From assembly GCA_025617745.1 (NCBI GenBank), contig CM046863.1, positions 57,673,829-57,737,828 of the forward strand: DNA of 64,000 bases. Reading direction: 5' to 3'. The translations under genes and the position numbers were made by a program. This DNA is from Heliocidaris erythrogramma (lineage: Eukaryota > Echinodermata > Echinoidea > Camarodonta > Echinometridae). The notes under the pieces are model-generated. The model did not search any database. It saw only the letters and a list, made by a program, of their open reading frames with translations, and was not told where the DNA came from. Positions 43,544-55,424 of the stretch are shown here, piece after piece. Position 1 is the stretch's first letter, and every line of letters starts with the position of its first letter.

Positions 43544-45845
43544 TTTTTTTTTTTTTTTTCCAGAGGAAATTTTTTTTATTGTTTCAATACAATGACAATT
43601 CATGTACATCAGTTTCAACAAATCATCATTCAGAGTATTTAAAGAAAAGCACAGGTGAAGCCTACTGCATAAAATACTCTAAATACAACGCCCATTTCTT
43701 ATTAAATTTAACACACTGATTATTTTTTTGAAAGATGTACCTCTCAAGATCAAAATACCTCTTTACCCTCACCTTTGAAAATGCCGAAATTTGGAAGTGT
43801 ATTATTCATTTTCATCTTATAAATATGAAAGCGGGAAATCAAAATAATAGTGTTCAAAGCACAGAATTGACGAGACCTGATTCCAAATAAACATAACTCC
43901 TCATCAATCTGTACCTGCATAGTTTTTGAAATCTCCCTCAACCACTGCGCTACATTGTTCCAAAAGAGCAGAGTTATTGGACACACACAAAACAGGTGAA
44001 TTAAAGTCTCTTCTTCCAGATTACAAAAAGAGCACTGTCCTGAGTCAACTCTGTTAATTTTCAAAAGAAACGAGTTAACCCCCAAAATTCTATGGATGAG
44101 CCTATACTGGAACCACCGTAACTTTGTATCTGTTGTACATTTATAAGGAATATTGTATACTATCGACCAGATATCCTGAGAGTATTGAATGTTCAACTTA
44201 TTGTGCCATTTTTCTATAAATTTCCTTTTAACTTTTTTAACAGAAACAAGCATATCATAAATATTTCTCGATCCTTTCTTATCTTTTAGAATGAAGCTAC
44301 AATGGAAAGGTTTGAATGGTTGAGTAATTACAAAAGATGTGTTTTTAAGGAGACTGTCAAATGCTTTTCTAACTGCGTTCACTATACCACCATACTCAAT
44401 GAAATTTGTGCGAACATTGTATCTTTCCTTAAACATATTAAGGGAAAGAAATTTCCCCGAATTATCCATGATATCACATACAAACCTAACACCTTTCTTA
44501 GCCCAGTGGTTATAAAAAAATACACTGACCACCAATTTTAATTCTATCGTTAAACCACAGCATATTTGTCATTACATCATGTTCATTTTGTGGAACGTGT
44601 GAAGCACAAAATTTGCTCCAAGCTATTAAAACATCAATCCAAAATTTATTGTACTGATTTGGAGAAATTGTATTATACAAACTCCTCGAACCACCTTCAA
44701 CATATAACAACTCGGGAATGGTAGTAATGTTCCCCAAAAAAATCAACCGCTCCCATTATTCTCCTTATCCACGTCACTTTTAATGCGTAAATGTAAGTTT
44801 GAACATCTACCATTCTTACACCACCTTTATTATAATCCTGAATCATTTGATTTCTAGAGACTCTATCCAAGCCTTTCCAAATGAATTTGTATAGTATTCT
44901 ATTAAGATAGTTAACAACTTCTGTTGATGGATCTGGTAGAGTTAAAATCAAATACGTTAACTTTGAAAGTAACAGAGATTTTACAACAGTCACTCTTCCT
45001 AGCACAGTAAGATTTCTCTTGGACCAATGATTTATCAAATTCTTAATGGACAACAGAACTTTCTGATAATTTAAATTAATCATGTTCTCCAAATCAGTAC
45101 TGAAAATTACACCCAGAATTTTGAAAGTATCGTTTACTCCGACCCAATTAACTCACAGGTCAGCACATATCGAATCATTTCTACCTTTATTTGCTCCTAT
45201 CCACACCGAATTTGTTTTTTCGATATTCACTTTTAAACCGGATATATTGGCAAAGCTTTCAAGAACCTTAAAAGTTGCATACATTGAATCTGGTAACCCA
45301 TCAAGAAAAATGACGGTGTCGTCGGCATATTGTGACAGACAATATTCAGAATTATTAAGTTTGATACCCTTAATTTCGTGATTATTTTTAACCATCGTAC
45401 TTAACACCTCTGCACATAGCAAAAATAGATAGGGACTGAGACCATCACCTTGTCGCAACCCCTCCCTACATCAAAAGCTTCTGATATGAAACCATTTACC
45501 AATACCGATGCTTTAGCGTGACAATAAAATAATTTTATCCATCTTTGCATTGAAGGACCAAAATTGAAATTGCAAATAACTTTATTAAGAAAAAGATGTG
45601 AAACAGAATCAAACGCTTTCTCGAAATCAATCGACAAAAGTAAACCTGGAATGTTATCATGCTCGACAGTTTGAATGAGATCATACATGAATCTAATGTT
45701 TTCCCCTATATAACGTCCTGACATAAAACCCTTTTGTTGTTCTTGAATAATACTTGGTAGGACTGATTTAATTCTCTCCGCAATACAGGCCGAGGCAAGT
45801 TTGTAAGAAACATTCAGGAGGGATATAGGTCTCCAGTTTTTCAAG
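43544..45845 (-). mobile_element. 5'-truncated L1/Tx1-type LINE with target duplications
   Basis: The minus-strand insert ends in a ~16-base A tail (T run 43544-43559 on plus) with AATAAA just before it. It is flanked by the direct repeat AATATGAATTCT at 43532-43543 and 45846-45857, a 12-bp target duplication made by target-primed reverse transcription. It starts abruptly inside the RT domain, so about half or more of the element is missing. The A tail, long target duplication and zinc-knuckle C-terminus fit L1/Tx1-type LINEs. Confidence 0.93.
43750..45845 (-). pseudogene. LINE reverse transcriptase ORF2 (partial, frameshifted)
   Basis: From 45844 down: KNWRPISLLNVSYKLASACI, then QKGFMSGRYIGENIRF (RT block 2-3) and SIDFEKAFDSV (catalytic Asp). 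A 1-bp loss near 45450 moves the frame before RQGDGLSPYLFLLCAE. The catalytic YADD is at about 45330. A TGA near 45150 precedes VNDTFKILGV. Further frameshifts sit in T runs near 44730 and 44516. The C-terminal part holds LKINRVDSGQCSFCNLEEET with LIHLFCVC, the zinc-binding knuckle seen in L1/Tx1 LINEs, and ends GEGKEVF at 43750. Missing: endonuclease, ORF1 and the first RT blocks. Confidence 0.9.
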
Positions 45846-45857
45846 AATATGAATTCT

Positions 45858-46705
45858 GATGCAGTGTATATGAATTCGGATATTATTTTCGGAAATATGA
45901 AACCTTTGGAATAATTAGCTCTTTTTCATTTTCACTTCATTTTAGGAATTATGAATCCTTTTCCTTTTCCTGAATTGCATTTTTTTTTTTAATTACGAAC
46001 CCTATTTCAATTAGGAACAATCGTTATTACAAAGCTTCGGCATAACGAACTTTTCGTAATTTTGAACCATCGGGGAAAAAACATGTAACCATGTTTTCAA
46101 CAACTACATGTATGCTTTGCTTTCCCCCCTTTAAATGCACACATAATTGATCACTTAGAGGGGAGAAGGAAAGGTATGGAATTTGCAAAATTCTCGTTTA
46201 CGTGTACACATAGCACGCCCCTTTAATATACGTGTGTGTCGGCCTAACGCAATAAAAGTTTATACGGCACGGACTTCACCAAACGAAGGGGAATGCTTCG
46301 TTAAAATTTATACCAGTTCAATATCTATATATTCTCATGGAGCCTCCAAGTTGTAAACCGGAACAAAGTCGATGCAACTTACAAAATATAAAGACATGGT
46401 TAACTACCATGGCCGCTTGTTGGCCAGTCTTTGCTCCACATTGGGAAAAAATAGAAAAAACTGTCCTCTTTCCTTGTATGATTTCGGGTTTTGCTCATTT
46501 GTGTATAATTTAGGGAATTGTGCCCCTCCTGCCCCCTGCTCCACTGCCTTACATTGTGCTGATATCAGTAGGGGTATCTATTATTATGAAGCCTCTCTGA
46601 TTATTTGGAGCTAGGTATATGGCTCTTTTGTGGATTTAGGGCACAGTTTGCAAACGACATCGGGGTATATATGTAAAATATATTAAATATAATAATAGGT
46701 ATATA
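45858..46705. other. Non-coding stretch
   Basis: No gene was recognised. Short repeated TATGAA/GGAAATATGAA words near 45880-45960. Confidence 0.45.
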
Positions 46706-47320
46706 GGTAGGGCACTTATCAGAAGACAAAAGGGGCACTTATCAAAAGGGAAAATAATACTTTTAGAAAGAAAAGAGCACTGATCAGAAGTAAAAGGTGC
46801 ACTTAAAGGGGCACTCATCAGAGGTGCATAGGGCACTTATCATAAGGAAAAATTGCACTATTAGAACGGAAAATGGGCGCTATTCAGACGAAAACAGGGA
46901 CACTTGTCAGATTTCAAAGAGGGCACTTTCTGAGCGTAAAAGGGGCACTTATTACAAAGAAGAAGGGTCAGACATACGAAGAAAAAAGGGTCACTTATCA
47001 GAGGCGAAAAGGACACTTACCAGAAGGAAAAATTGCACTATTAGAACGGAAAATGGGCACTTATCAAACAAAAAATGGGCACTTATTAGATTTAAAAAAG
47101 GGCAGTAATTTCTGAGGTTAAAGGGGCACTTATCAGAAGTTAACCGTGTCAGAACCAGAGTCACCAACACTATATACAAAGTGAATAGTATTTTAGTCTT
47201 GTGGTAACGAGAGGGTTAAAAAGGCACTTATTAGAAAGAAAAATGGACACTATACGAAGAAAATGGGGCACCTATCAGCAATGAAAAGGGGCACTTTTTG
47301 GGTACTTGAAAAGTGTGGGG
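46706..47320 (+). repeat. Degenerate ~25-30 bp minisatellite
   Basis: Repeats of AAAAGGGGCACTTATCAGAA and AAAATTGCACTATTAGAACG-type units; for example 46850-46890 recurs at 47028-47060. It lies directly outside the left end of the long-inverted-repeat element. The Lys/Arg-rich ORFs at 46797-47115 are repeat products. Confidence 0.88.
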
Positions 47321-47398
47321 GGCACTGGATAACATAAAAAAATATATAGAAAATTATTGAAGTTACTTGACCAATTGGAAACTTGTTTCACTTTTAGC

Positions 47399-48700
47399 CA
47401 GGCAGCCCAGTGACTTTTGATCAAACGAACGAGGTACCAATATCTGAGTATTGGAACATCCCGGGGGGAACCTAGTATATGCAAATATGGACGTCTGCCG
47501 TGGTCCCTCTGCTGCGTGTGGCCCCAGGGGCCCGTTAAAAGGGGCCCAAAAATGCATTTGATCAAAGATTATAGGTACCGCATGAAACTCATGGTAAGTA
47601 TATTGGTTCATCACACACTTTACAGAATGGGCCTTGCCAGACAAATTTTCTGCTGCTTAGGGCCCGCCAGACGCCCCCAAAGGGCCCCAAAAATTGGCCT
47701 CGATCAAACGGAGGAGATACCACATGAAACTAATTTCAGGTGAATACATGACTACCACAAAGCACAGAATGGCCCATGCCAGACAAATTTTCTGCTGCTA
47801 AGTGCCCGCCAGACGCCCCTAATATACGCCCCAAAGGCCCAATATGCTAGCTTTGACCCAGTTTAAACATTCAAGGTACCACCTAAAACCAATTCGGAAT
47901 GCTGAGGTTAATCTTACATACTATGGAAATCATAGTGACAGACAAATTTTCTGCTGCCCAAGGGCCGCCAGACGCCCCCAAAGGGCCCCCAAAATTGGGC
48001 CTCGATCAAACGTAGGAGATACCACTTGAAACTAATTTCAAATGAACACATGAATACCACAAAGCACAGAATGGCCCATGCCAGACAAATTTTCTGCTGC
48101 TAAGTGCCCACCAGACGCCCCCAAAATAAGCCCTAAAGGCCCAATATGGTAGCTTTGACCCGGTTTAAATATTCAAGGTACGACTTAAAACCAATTTGGA
48201 ATTCTCAAGTTAATCTTACATACTATGGAAATCATACTGACAGACAAATTTTATGCTGCCCAAGGGCCGCCAGACGCCCCCAAAGGGCCCCCAAAATTGG
48301 GTCTCGATGAAACGAATGATATACCAAGTGAAACCTATTTTAATTTAATACCTCAGAGCACAAAATGGCTTATGCCAGGCCAATTTTCTGCTGCTTAGTG
48401 ACTGACAGATGCCCCCAAATATGGCCCCAAAACCCAATTTGGTAGCTTTGACCCAATTTAATTCAAGGTACCACTTAAAACCAGTTTGTAACGTTCAGGT
48501 TAATCTTACAGACTACAGAAATCATCTTGGCAGACAAATTCTCTGCTGCTTAGGGGCCGGTAGAAACACAAAAAGCCCCCCCCCCCCCCCCCCCATGATC
48601 AAACATAGGAGATACCATGCAAAATCAACATCAAATGAAAAGTTATTTTCCACATACATGTACTAAAGAACTGCCAATGCAAGACAAATTTTGTGCTCCA
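47399..48700 (+). repeat. Left inverted repeat, ~8 tandem units
   Basis: AGACAAATTTTCTGCTGC or close variants recur at about 47640, 47783, 47938, 48082, 48240, 48377, 48530 and 48680, spaced 137-158 bp. Two unit types alternate (CTAAGTGCCCGCCAGACGCC and CCCAAGGGCCGCCAGACG), giving a ~300-bp higher-order period. The outer 340 bp is single-copy within the arm. A C run at 48576-48594 interrupts. Confidence 0.9.
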
Positions 48701-49218
48701 TAGGGCCCACATGATGGAAAAAGCTATAGCCTCATGAGGCCCATAAATGAATTTGCCATATATATACCACAAGAAAAAAATTATTAAAAAAAAAAAAACA
48801 TTAAATTTAGTGCTTGGTAACTTCCACCTGGAATCGGCTTTCTATGGTGCCATTGGTCTTTTCATCAATGAAAGTTGCGCACAACACCTTACCAAATCTT
48901 GGATATTGGCTATTATATAACGCATTTCTAGATTCTAGACCTCTAATTGGTCAAATTTGCGGGCATGAAATTAACTACGGACTGCCGGGCGGTATCGTGA
49001 AAAATAGTTATGTCTTTGTACGTGCGCGCAGCTATGAAAATTTAGATACGCGGGCGCGTGGCCGGCACCATACATGTACACCGAACAAAATTTGGTAAGA
49101 GCGATCGATGAGAATTACGTTACGGTACCGTATTTTCATCTGTCTTTGAAATGAATTTCTGAGCTAACGAAGGATGCGGTATATACAAATGGTGACTGCT
49201 TCTTTTTCACGTCACAGC
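48701..49218. other. Non-coding stretch inside the 10.5-kb element
   Basis: Between the left repeat arm and the hairpin. May hold the promoter or 5' leader of the interior gene. No recognisable exon; a donor-like TTTG|GTAAGA occurs at 49093. Confidence 0.4.
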
Positions 49219-49320
49219 TAAAACCATGACCCTCGGTGATCTTGCAACTGTGCTATGCCCCTCGACTGTCGTCTTGGGGGCATAGCATAGTTGCAAGCTC
49301 ACCTCGGGCCATAGTTTTAA
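49219..49320. repeat. ~43-bp-arm hairpin upstream of interior gene
   Basis: AAAACCATGACCCTCGGTGA / CTTGCAACTGTGCTATGCCC pairs with the inverse segment 49274-49320 at about 90 percent. The loop is about 14 bases. Confidence 0.88.
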
Positions 49321-49376
49321 CCATGCCCCTCAAAGCAGTCAACATTTGTATAAAGGGTCCTGAATCGGTTACATCC

Positions 49377-49664
49377 ACTGGCGTACTGGCGGGGAGACTT
49401 GGGGTGCTGCAGCCCCCCCCCCCCCCCCCCCCCAAAGAAAAAAGTTCTGTGCCAAAAAAAAAGTGGGAAAAAAAGAGAAAAAAGGGGACAATTTTAAATT
49501 ACCTACCGGATATAGGTCTAGATCTGTAAAAACATTACATTTTCATTAAGAAAGGTTGATTTTTTTGTGTGCTCGCTCGCTTTGGTCGCTCACAAATATT
49601 CAGAAATTGTGTCGCGTATGCCATGTTCAGCCCCCTCAATTTTTTGGGCTCATTACGCCACTGG
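49377..49664. mobile_element. hAT MITE inserted in interior gene
   Basis: Left end ACTGGCGTACTGGCGGGG, right end CATTACGCCACTGG. Flanks TTACATCC (49369-49376) and GTACATCC (49665-49672) form an 8-bp target duplication with one difference, as in hAT. It carries a C run at 49412-49433. Removing it joins SVTS to the GKHYNRC block. Confidence 0.82.
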
Positions 49665-51522
49665 GTACATCCATGGGAAACACTACAACAGATGTGTCCG
49701 GATCCATGACATCCTTGCTCTCGCCATGGAGAGAAAGATCTATGAAAGTTTCAAGTCGACTCTCGCGCAAGAAACACAAGATGCAATCAGTGGCCTGCTT
49801 GCAACGTTCCTTAGGATCCAGATCCTTAGACAAAATTCCTCAATACAAGTCGACTCTTTCAAAAACATATGGATCAGTATGAGCTGTTCTTCAAGGCAGT
49901 GACGACTGGAAAACTTGGCCCCACTGCCCAATACTGGTGTATGTATGTCTTCATGATTAATCGAGTTCACAGAGATCTCATGCGTGCACTATGCTCAAAT
50001 GATATCGATTGGTACATCAACATACTTCCAGTTGTAATCGACCTCTTCTTTGGAGTGAATCGACCCAACTATGCCAGATTGGGCATACTCTTTCAGTCAA
50101 CTCAAGACTGCAGGATATCAAAGTCGATTGATTCTACAGTCAGGGGCTTTCTCCATCAAATGAACAAGCAGACATTTTGCCAGATTGACCCTAGAGCAGA
50201 GTGTGAATAGAGATGCAGCATCACCAATGAGAGACATTGTACGATTCCACAACTCCAGTAATGCCATCAGAAGATGGTGCATCACGTCAACCCAGCTAGG
50301 CATGTCCGTTACAGAGCTGCGGAATTTAACAGGGCTGGATGCCATGGAGCAGCCAGCAACGGCTACGGACAAGCAGAATTGCGAAGGATAGTTGCCAAAG
50401 GGATGCTTTGATGAATGCCATTACAGAAATATGTGATCCTTTCTTTTCTCCAGCAACAACATCATCATGACTTCTGAACATTGCTGCAGGCAAAGAAGCA
50501 TCCAAGGAAATCCAAGACTATCTGATTAGAAGCCTGGGTACTGGCCATGAACTTCATAATAATTCCAGGAAGAATGTGCAAGATTCCTGAAACCCATTCA
50601 GAGACGAAAGGGACCATTTGAAGAGGGGACCATTATTTTGAAGAGGCATCCCATCACAAAAGATAAATCATCAGCTGAGAGTCTGAGGGACGTTTTCATT
50701 CATATTCTGGTCATCGTTTCAGATAAGACATCCTTCAACCTCAGGCATGTAATGTCCTTCCCACACTCAGATGGAACAGGAATTAAGACAAACAAAAGCA
50801 AGCTGCTGGGGAAACTAGTGGAATTGCAGGGTGGTTTCACAGGAGCATTGGTTCCGCCAATCGATGTGACTTTGATCGACGGTGGACTCTTGATATATTC
50901 CTTTTTATCTGCGATTGGGAACATCACATCATATGGGTATCTCGCCATTCTATCACATGTTTGTTCCAGCCAAGAGGAAAGAGATCCACTTGTTGTTCGA
51001 TACTTATCAACTAATGTCTTTGAAGGAGAGCGAGAGAAAACTTCAGGGAGCAGATAATCGTCAATTTGTCATCTTTGGTCCAGAACAAGACAGAGATGTC
51101 ACAAGTTACTGCAAAACGGAATTTTTAAAGACCAAATGGTAAGGTTTCTTCAGAAAGAATGGCAACAAGAGCAGTATGGACCATTCCTAGGAAACAAGTC
51201 ACTAATCATCTATGTGGCAACCGTGTCCGTCTTGCCCTCAATGAGCGTGATTTCAAGATGACAGTGGAGTACCCAGCCCATCTTCAATGAAGCCATAATG
51301 AATTAAGCTGACACCCTCCTTGCATTTCACTGGAAATGGTCAGAGCTTCCGATACAGATGTTCTTGTGATCCTTCCCGGGATGATTGGAAGGCACTCGGG
51401 AAGTCAGAGAGGCACATCCTATGATCGCATTTTCATCTGGGAATTATAGTCGTCACATTGATGTTAGTAGCGTTGCTACCAACCGTGAGTCATCGCAAAC
51501 TAGAATGGCTGCTGCAGTGCCC

Positions 51523-51681
51523 GGGCGCCCCGTTGCATACAACTTACATTAACAGAACTTTGCCATCAATGGTAACTTCCATGGAAACCTTGATTTAGAT
51601 TGGCTGTTGAGTGATGTTACCATGGTAGTTACCATTATAGGAGAGTTACCATTAATGGTAAGTTTTATAAAACAGGGCACA
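51523..51681. mobile_element. 159-bp MITE inserted in interior gene
   Basis: The left end has CCCCGTTGCATACAACTTAC; the right end inverted has GCCCTGTTTTATAAAACTTAC. Inside, ATGGTAAC/GTTACCAT words are repeated on both strands. It separates the DTDVLVIL part from the TGCDFTTAF part of the gene. Confidence 0.75.
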
Positions 51682-51915
51682 GGTCACTGACAGGGTGTGA
51701 TTTCACCACAGCATTCTACCAAAAGGGTAAAATGAAGCCACTAGAAATTCTTCAGAAAGACTCTACAGGAACATTCATCCAGTTCTTTGGCAATCTGTGT
51801 TCTGTAGATGAGCCAGACCGGAGTTGCTGCTTGTATGGTATGAATGGAGATGATGTCAATGAAGCGAGATACACGTGATTCAAGTTCTGAGCCAATTTGG
51901 AGTGATGACTCCGTA

Positions 51916-52858
51916 GATGAAACAGAGATTTGAGCTTCCATAATATCTTCAGCATAAAGTTAATGGGGATGTTTAAATTACATTAGCTTACAAATTATAA
52001 TTTTAAGATACATGTGAATGGCGTATTTAGTTTTATCTCCACTGTTTTATCACTATCACTATACTGTACCATAAATTCTTATTTCTCAAACTTCATCCAC
52101 TAAATGTTTCAAAAGGCATTTTGGAAGTTTCAGACAAAAATTCACCACCACCTGTTTTTTTTTTCTTTCTCCATAACACTATCGAACAAAGCAAATTCGA
52201 AAAAAAAAAAAATTATCATTAAGATAAGAACTTAAGTCAATTAGATCCATCAAAATTCTGACAACATCAAACCTTTTGCCAATTTACCTAAATTTATTCT
52301 TGTAACTAATATTTCAGTGTAAGAATGCAATGGGTTTTCATTACATTCTCTATTATTCAATCTAACTTGGATTTTTTTGGTACAAAGTGTAGATGATCAC
52401 TTATGCAGTATTCGTGTGTTTTTAATAAGTATGCGTTACGTAAGTATTCTTTACGTTTTAAGAATTATATTAATGCATTAGGTTTCATATATTTACATCC
52501 GATAGATGTTCATGCACCCAATTTTTTTAAAGAAATTAATTTGATTGTATACTGAGAAAAGTAAAAATGGAGATTAATTTCACATATCGTACACGGCATG
52601 GCCATAAATTATGTCACATTCAGGCGTCATTAGTTTTCACCATGCAGGTGTACAGCAGATGTACACGCTTTGTTAGCTCTTTGAAAATAGTCATCTTTAA
52701 TAGTCCGACTACAAGAATGTTTTATGATGACAACTAATTTTGCCTCAAAAAGATTTTGATACCTTTTAGACTGTGTAGATTTTCAATAAAAAAAGACATG
52801 GTGTGTTCAGATAAAACAAATATTGGCTTTCTAAATTCTTGTTTGTAATAAACATTTC
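51916..52858. other. AT-rich non-coding stretch
   Basis: No gene was recognised. An A run lies at 52200-52211. Confidence 0.45.
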
Positions 52859-53430
52859 AGGGGCGTATCCAGGATTTCCTAATAGGGGGGGGGCGCCAGG
52901 AATTATTGATCGCCGTCATGGGGGAGGGGTCTTTGGAAAATTTTTGCTTCTGAAGAACGGCTGAGATGCAAAATAGTGCTATATGCAGAGCTGCCAACCT
53001 GTCACTTTCAAAAAACACATTATTCAGCTAGAAAAAAACATATTTTTAGTTGAAAAAACATATTTTGCCGGTTTTATATGTTTTTCGCTATTTTCCTTAA
53101 AAATGCTAATGCGGCTACTTTACATTTCTTTAATAAGAACGCCTTCAGTTGCATAAAGTCGTTTCATGTGAATGCATTAAAAAATAAAAAATAGTGGTCA
53201 AAATTGTGCCCCGCAGAGTTTGCAACAGGCACTGAACTCGTCTCGTCTCGAAGCAGCTCCATTTTGTTGAGCTGCATACTCGGGTTTGAATGTTTGCTTC
53301 CTTCAGCTCAAAAAAATCCTGAAAACCCAAGCCGGAGGTACAGGGGCCCGCTCAGGGCCCCTGATGGGGTCGAGGGGCAAATCCTCTTTTGAGGGTTCAG
53401 GGAGCGAAGCCCCCTGAATCTGGTACGTTT
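52859..53430. mobile_element. hAT-like non-autonomous element, left end clear
   Basis: CAGGGGCGTATCCAGGATTT followed by a G run (52885-52893) is a typical hAT MITE start. At 53340-53420 the text CGAGGGGCAAATCC and GGAGCGAAGCCCCCTGAATC resembles the other half of such elements. The right end and target duplication are not found. Confidence 0.5.
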
Positions 53431-53669
53431 TCTTGTTCTTTAGAGGGCTAAATTCATTAATCTACAGTACATTATAAAGAAATATTGACATGATTAACTT
53501 AATATTTTAGCCAATTGATCTGCTTTTTACCACACAACATGCAAATTCACCTTGCCCAGTTGCCTAGTAAGATCTAAACTCAAAACCAGGAACTAAATTT
53601 TTTTCGATGGAAAATTACTTTATCTTCATTCTATAACATTCCAGGAATTCCCTGATCGTATGTAGTTAA

Positions 53670-54556
53670 AGGAGAATTAACCCCTGAGTACAAATTTACT
53701 TATATTGAAAGGTGTAATATATTCCTACTTATTGGCCTAAATCATTTTCTAATAAGATATCAGAAAAGGGTATAAATAAAGATATTCCAACACCTGGTAT
53801 CGTCTCCTACTCATTTACATGGGGGCTGCCATTTTCTTGCTGATTTGGATTTGTACATGAACCATTGAGAAATGTTCCGGTCAGGAAGATATTTTGCATC
53901 CAAGACCTAAATTGATTTTCTTCATTACCTAAAATCCCATATGTGACGAAAAATATAAATTGGGTGTTTACATGATTTATAAAAATTAAATCTTTATAAT
54001 AATACTTTTAAATTGTCTGGTTTTACTTAACAAAAATCTATTTTCTTGGGTTTGCCAAACAGAGCAGAACATAATATATGCAGCATGCATTCTGACTTTT
54101 CAAGTCCCATTATCCGAAAGCAGGTGAATGCATAGTTTGCCGCTATAGATGCTCAGGAGAGAAGCATCCATAAAATTTGAATTAATTTGCTCCGTCCATT
54201 GCGTCACAGTATCTAGAAAATAGATTTATATAAGCGAATATCGATTTTCAACAGAAATATATAAGGAAATCTTCACTTTAAAAATAAATTGACATATCTA
54301 TTCTATATTTTTAATCTCAAATGGTTTTTAATTTTGAAAAAGGCAATTGGGCATTTGGATTAAGAAAATCTTCTTGTACACATAAAAAAAATGGCAGCCC
54401 CCATGTATTGCTAGCAGACGATACATATTGCTAGCAGATGATAAATTTTGCTCAGAAAATCTTGATTCGTATCGATCTCGTATATTTTGACGCGAAGCCG
54501 TATAGTCTAACAAGTAGGAATAAATAACACCTTTATTGTTTGAGGTTAATTCTCCT
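53670..54556. mobile_element. 887-bp TTAA-flanked element
   Basis: AGGAGAATTAACC at 53670 and its exact inverse at 54544-54556 are flanked by TTAA (53666-53669, 54557-54560). Subterminal inverted similarity continues (TATTCCTACTT, ACATGGGGGCTGCCATTTT). There is no transposase ORF. It is piggyBac- or Kolobok-type by target site. Confidence 0.9.
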
Positions 54557-54606
54557 TTAACCACAGCTAAATTCAAACACCCCAACATAAAGTTAAAGAG
54601 TAGCCC

Positions 54607-54632
54607 GGCCCCCCCCCCCCCCCCCCCCCCCC
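54607..54632. repeat. C run
   Basis: A pure C run of more than 20 bases. Confidence 0.9.
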
Positions 54633-54778
54633 ACTCGGAGGTCGAAGGGACCGCATGCGTGTTCCCAAAATCTCCGGTAAAGGGGTATTTTTGGGGCGAC
54701 ACAATCCGTGAATTGTAAAAAAAGGAGGTGTTTTTTATCTTTCACTCGGAGATTTCATTAAAAAGGGGTGTTTTTCTT

Positions 54779-54803
54779 TATCTCTCTCTCTCTCTCTCTC
54801 TCT
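54779..54803. repeat. TC dinucleotide repeat
   Basis: About twelve TC units. Confidence 0.9.
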
Positions 54804-55370
54804 TCGACACCTGAGAAATTAAAAAAAAGGGGGGTTATGAAATATCTTGAAAAATCGATCAAATCCCAGGATCAAATTCCTGAAATTCCTGCTAGTTTTG
54901 ATAGCTCATTCAGCCAGGATTATTTCATTTTGAAAAGTAGAAACACTGGCCCCCATCTCTTCCAAGGTATTGTAATGACAGCTTACTTGGGAGGGGGTTG
55001 GTGTCTGTCCTGAGATATGGGGTTGGAATGAGAGCTCACCTGAGATAGGGGGTACATTGAGCAGTGTTCTGAATTTACGGGGGTCTCCAAAGCAGGAAAA
55101 GCCCGCGCAGAGCCCGCGACAGGGGGTTCAGAAATTTTGGCAGCCCTGAGATAGGGGGTGCTTTCAAAGGAGGGAACAAGCATACGCGTACCCTAAATAA
55201 TACTGAGTGGGGGGGGGGGGGGGGGCGGGAAGAGTAGAAAACAAGCCACGAAAGCCTGGTCATGAAGAACGATTCACGATATGCACGCACTGTACCCACC
55301 AAACTACCAATTATCTAGGCCGCTGGTGCTGGAAGACTTGGCACCTTTATCCTTGTACCTTAATCATAGT

Positions 55371-55424
55371 CTCTTGAAAAAATCCCTGCTGGAATTCACT
55401 TTCCAGCAGGGATTTTTTCAAGAG
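55371..55424. repeat. Perfect hairpin, 24-bp arms, 6-base loop
   Basis: The arm CTCTTGAAAAAATCCCTGCT (continuing GGAA) pairs exactly with 55401-55424; the loop is TTCACT. Confidence 0.97.

Larger units (their letters stand above)
49323..51915 (+). pseudogene. Decayed multi-domain gene with PIN/XPG-like C-terminus
   Basis: Reading through frame changes: KAVNICIKGPESVTS, then after a MITE GKHYNRCVRIHDILALAMER; then LGPTAQYWCMYVFMINRVHR, FFGVNRPNYARLGILF, LTLEQSVNRDAASPM, LLNIAAGKEASKEIQDYL, MSFPHSDGTGIKTNKSKLLG, TLIDGGLLIYSFL, REIQFVIFGPEQDRDV-type and finally RASDTDVLVILPGM, TGCDFTTAFYQKGKMKPLEI and GTFIQFFGNLCSVDEPDRSC. The order matches a large, mostly unannotated protein family found in many copies in invertebrate genomes. 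The DTDVLVIL and TGCDFTTAF blocks resemble a PIN/XPG-like metal-dependent nuclease core. At least five frame changes or stops occur, so it is dead. Its place inside a long inverted-repeat element suggests a transposition protein. Confidence 0.7.

Noticed and set aside
46797..47115. Lys/Arg-rich ORFs of 80-103 codons
   Set aside because: Frames of the degenerate GGGGCACTTATCAGAA-type minisatellite.
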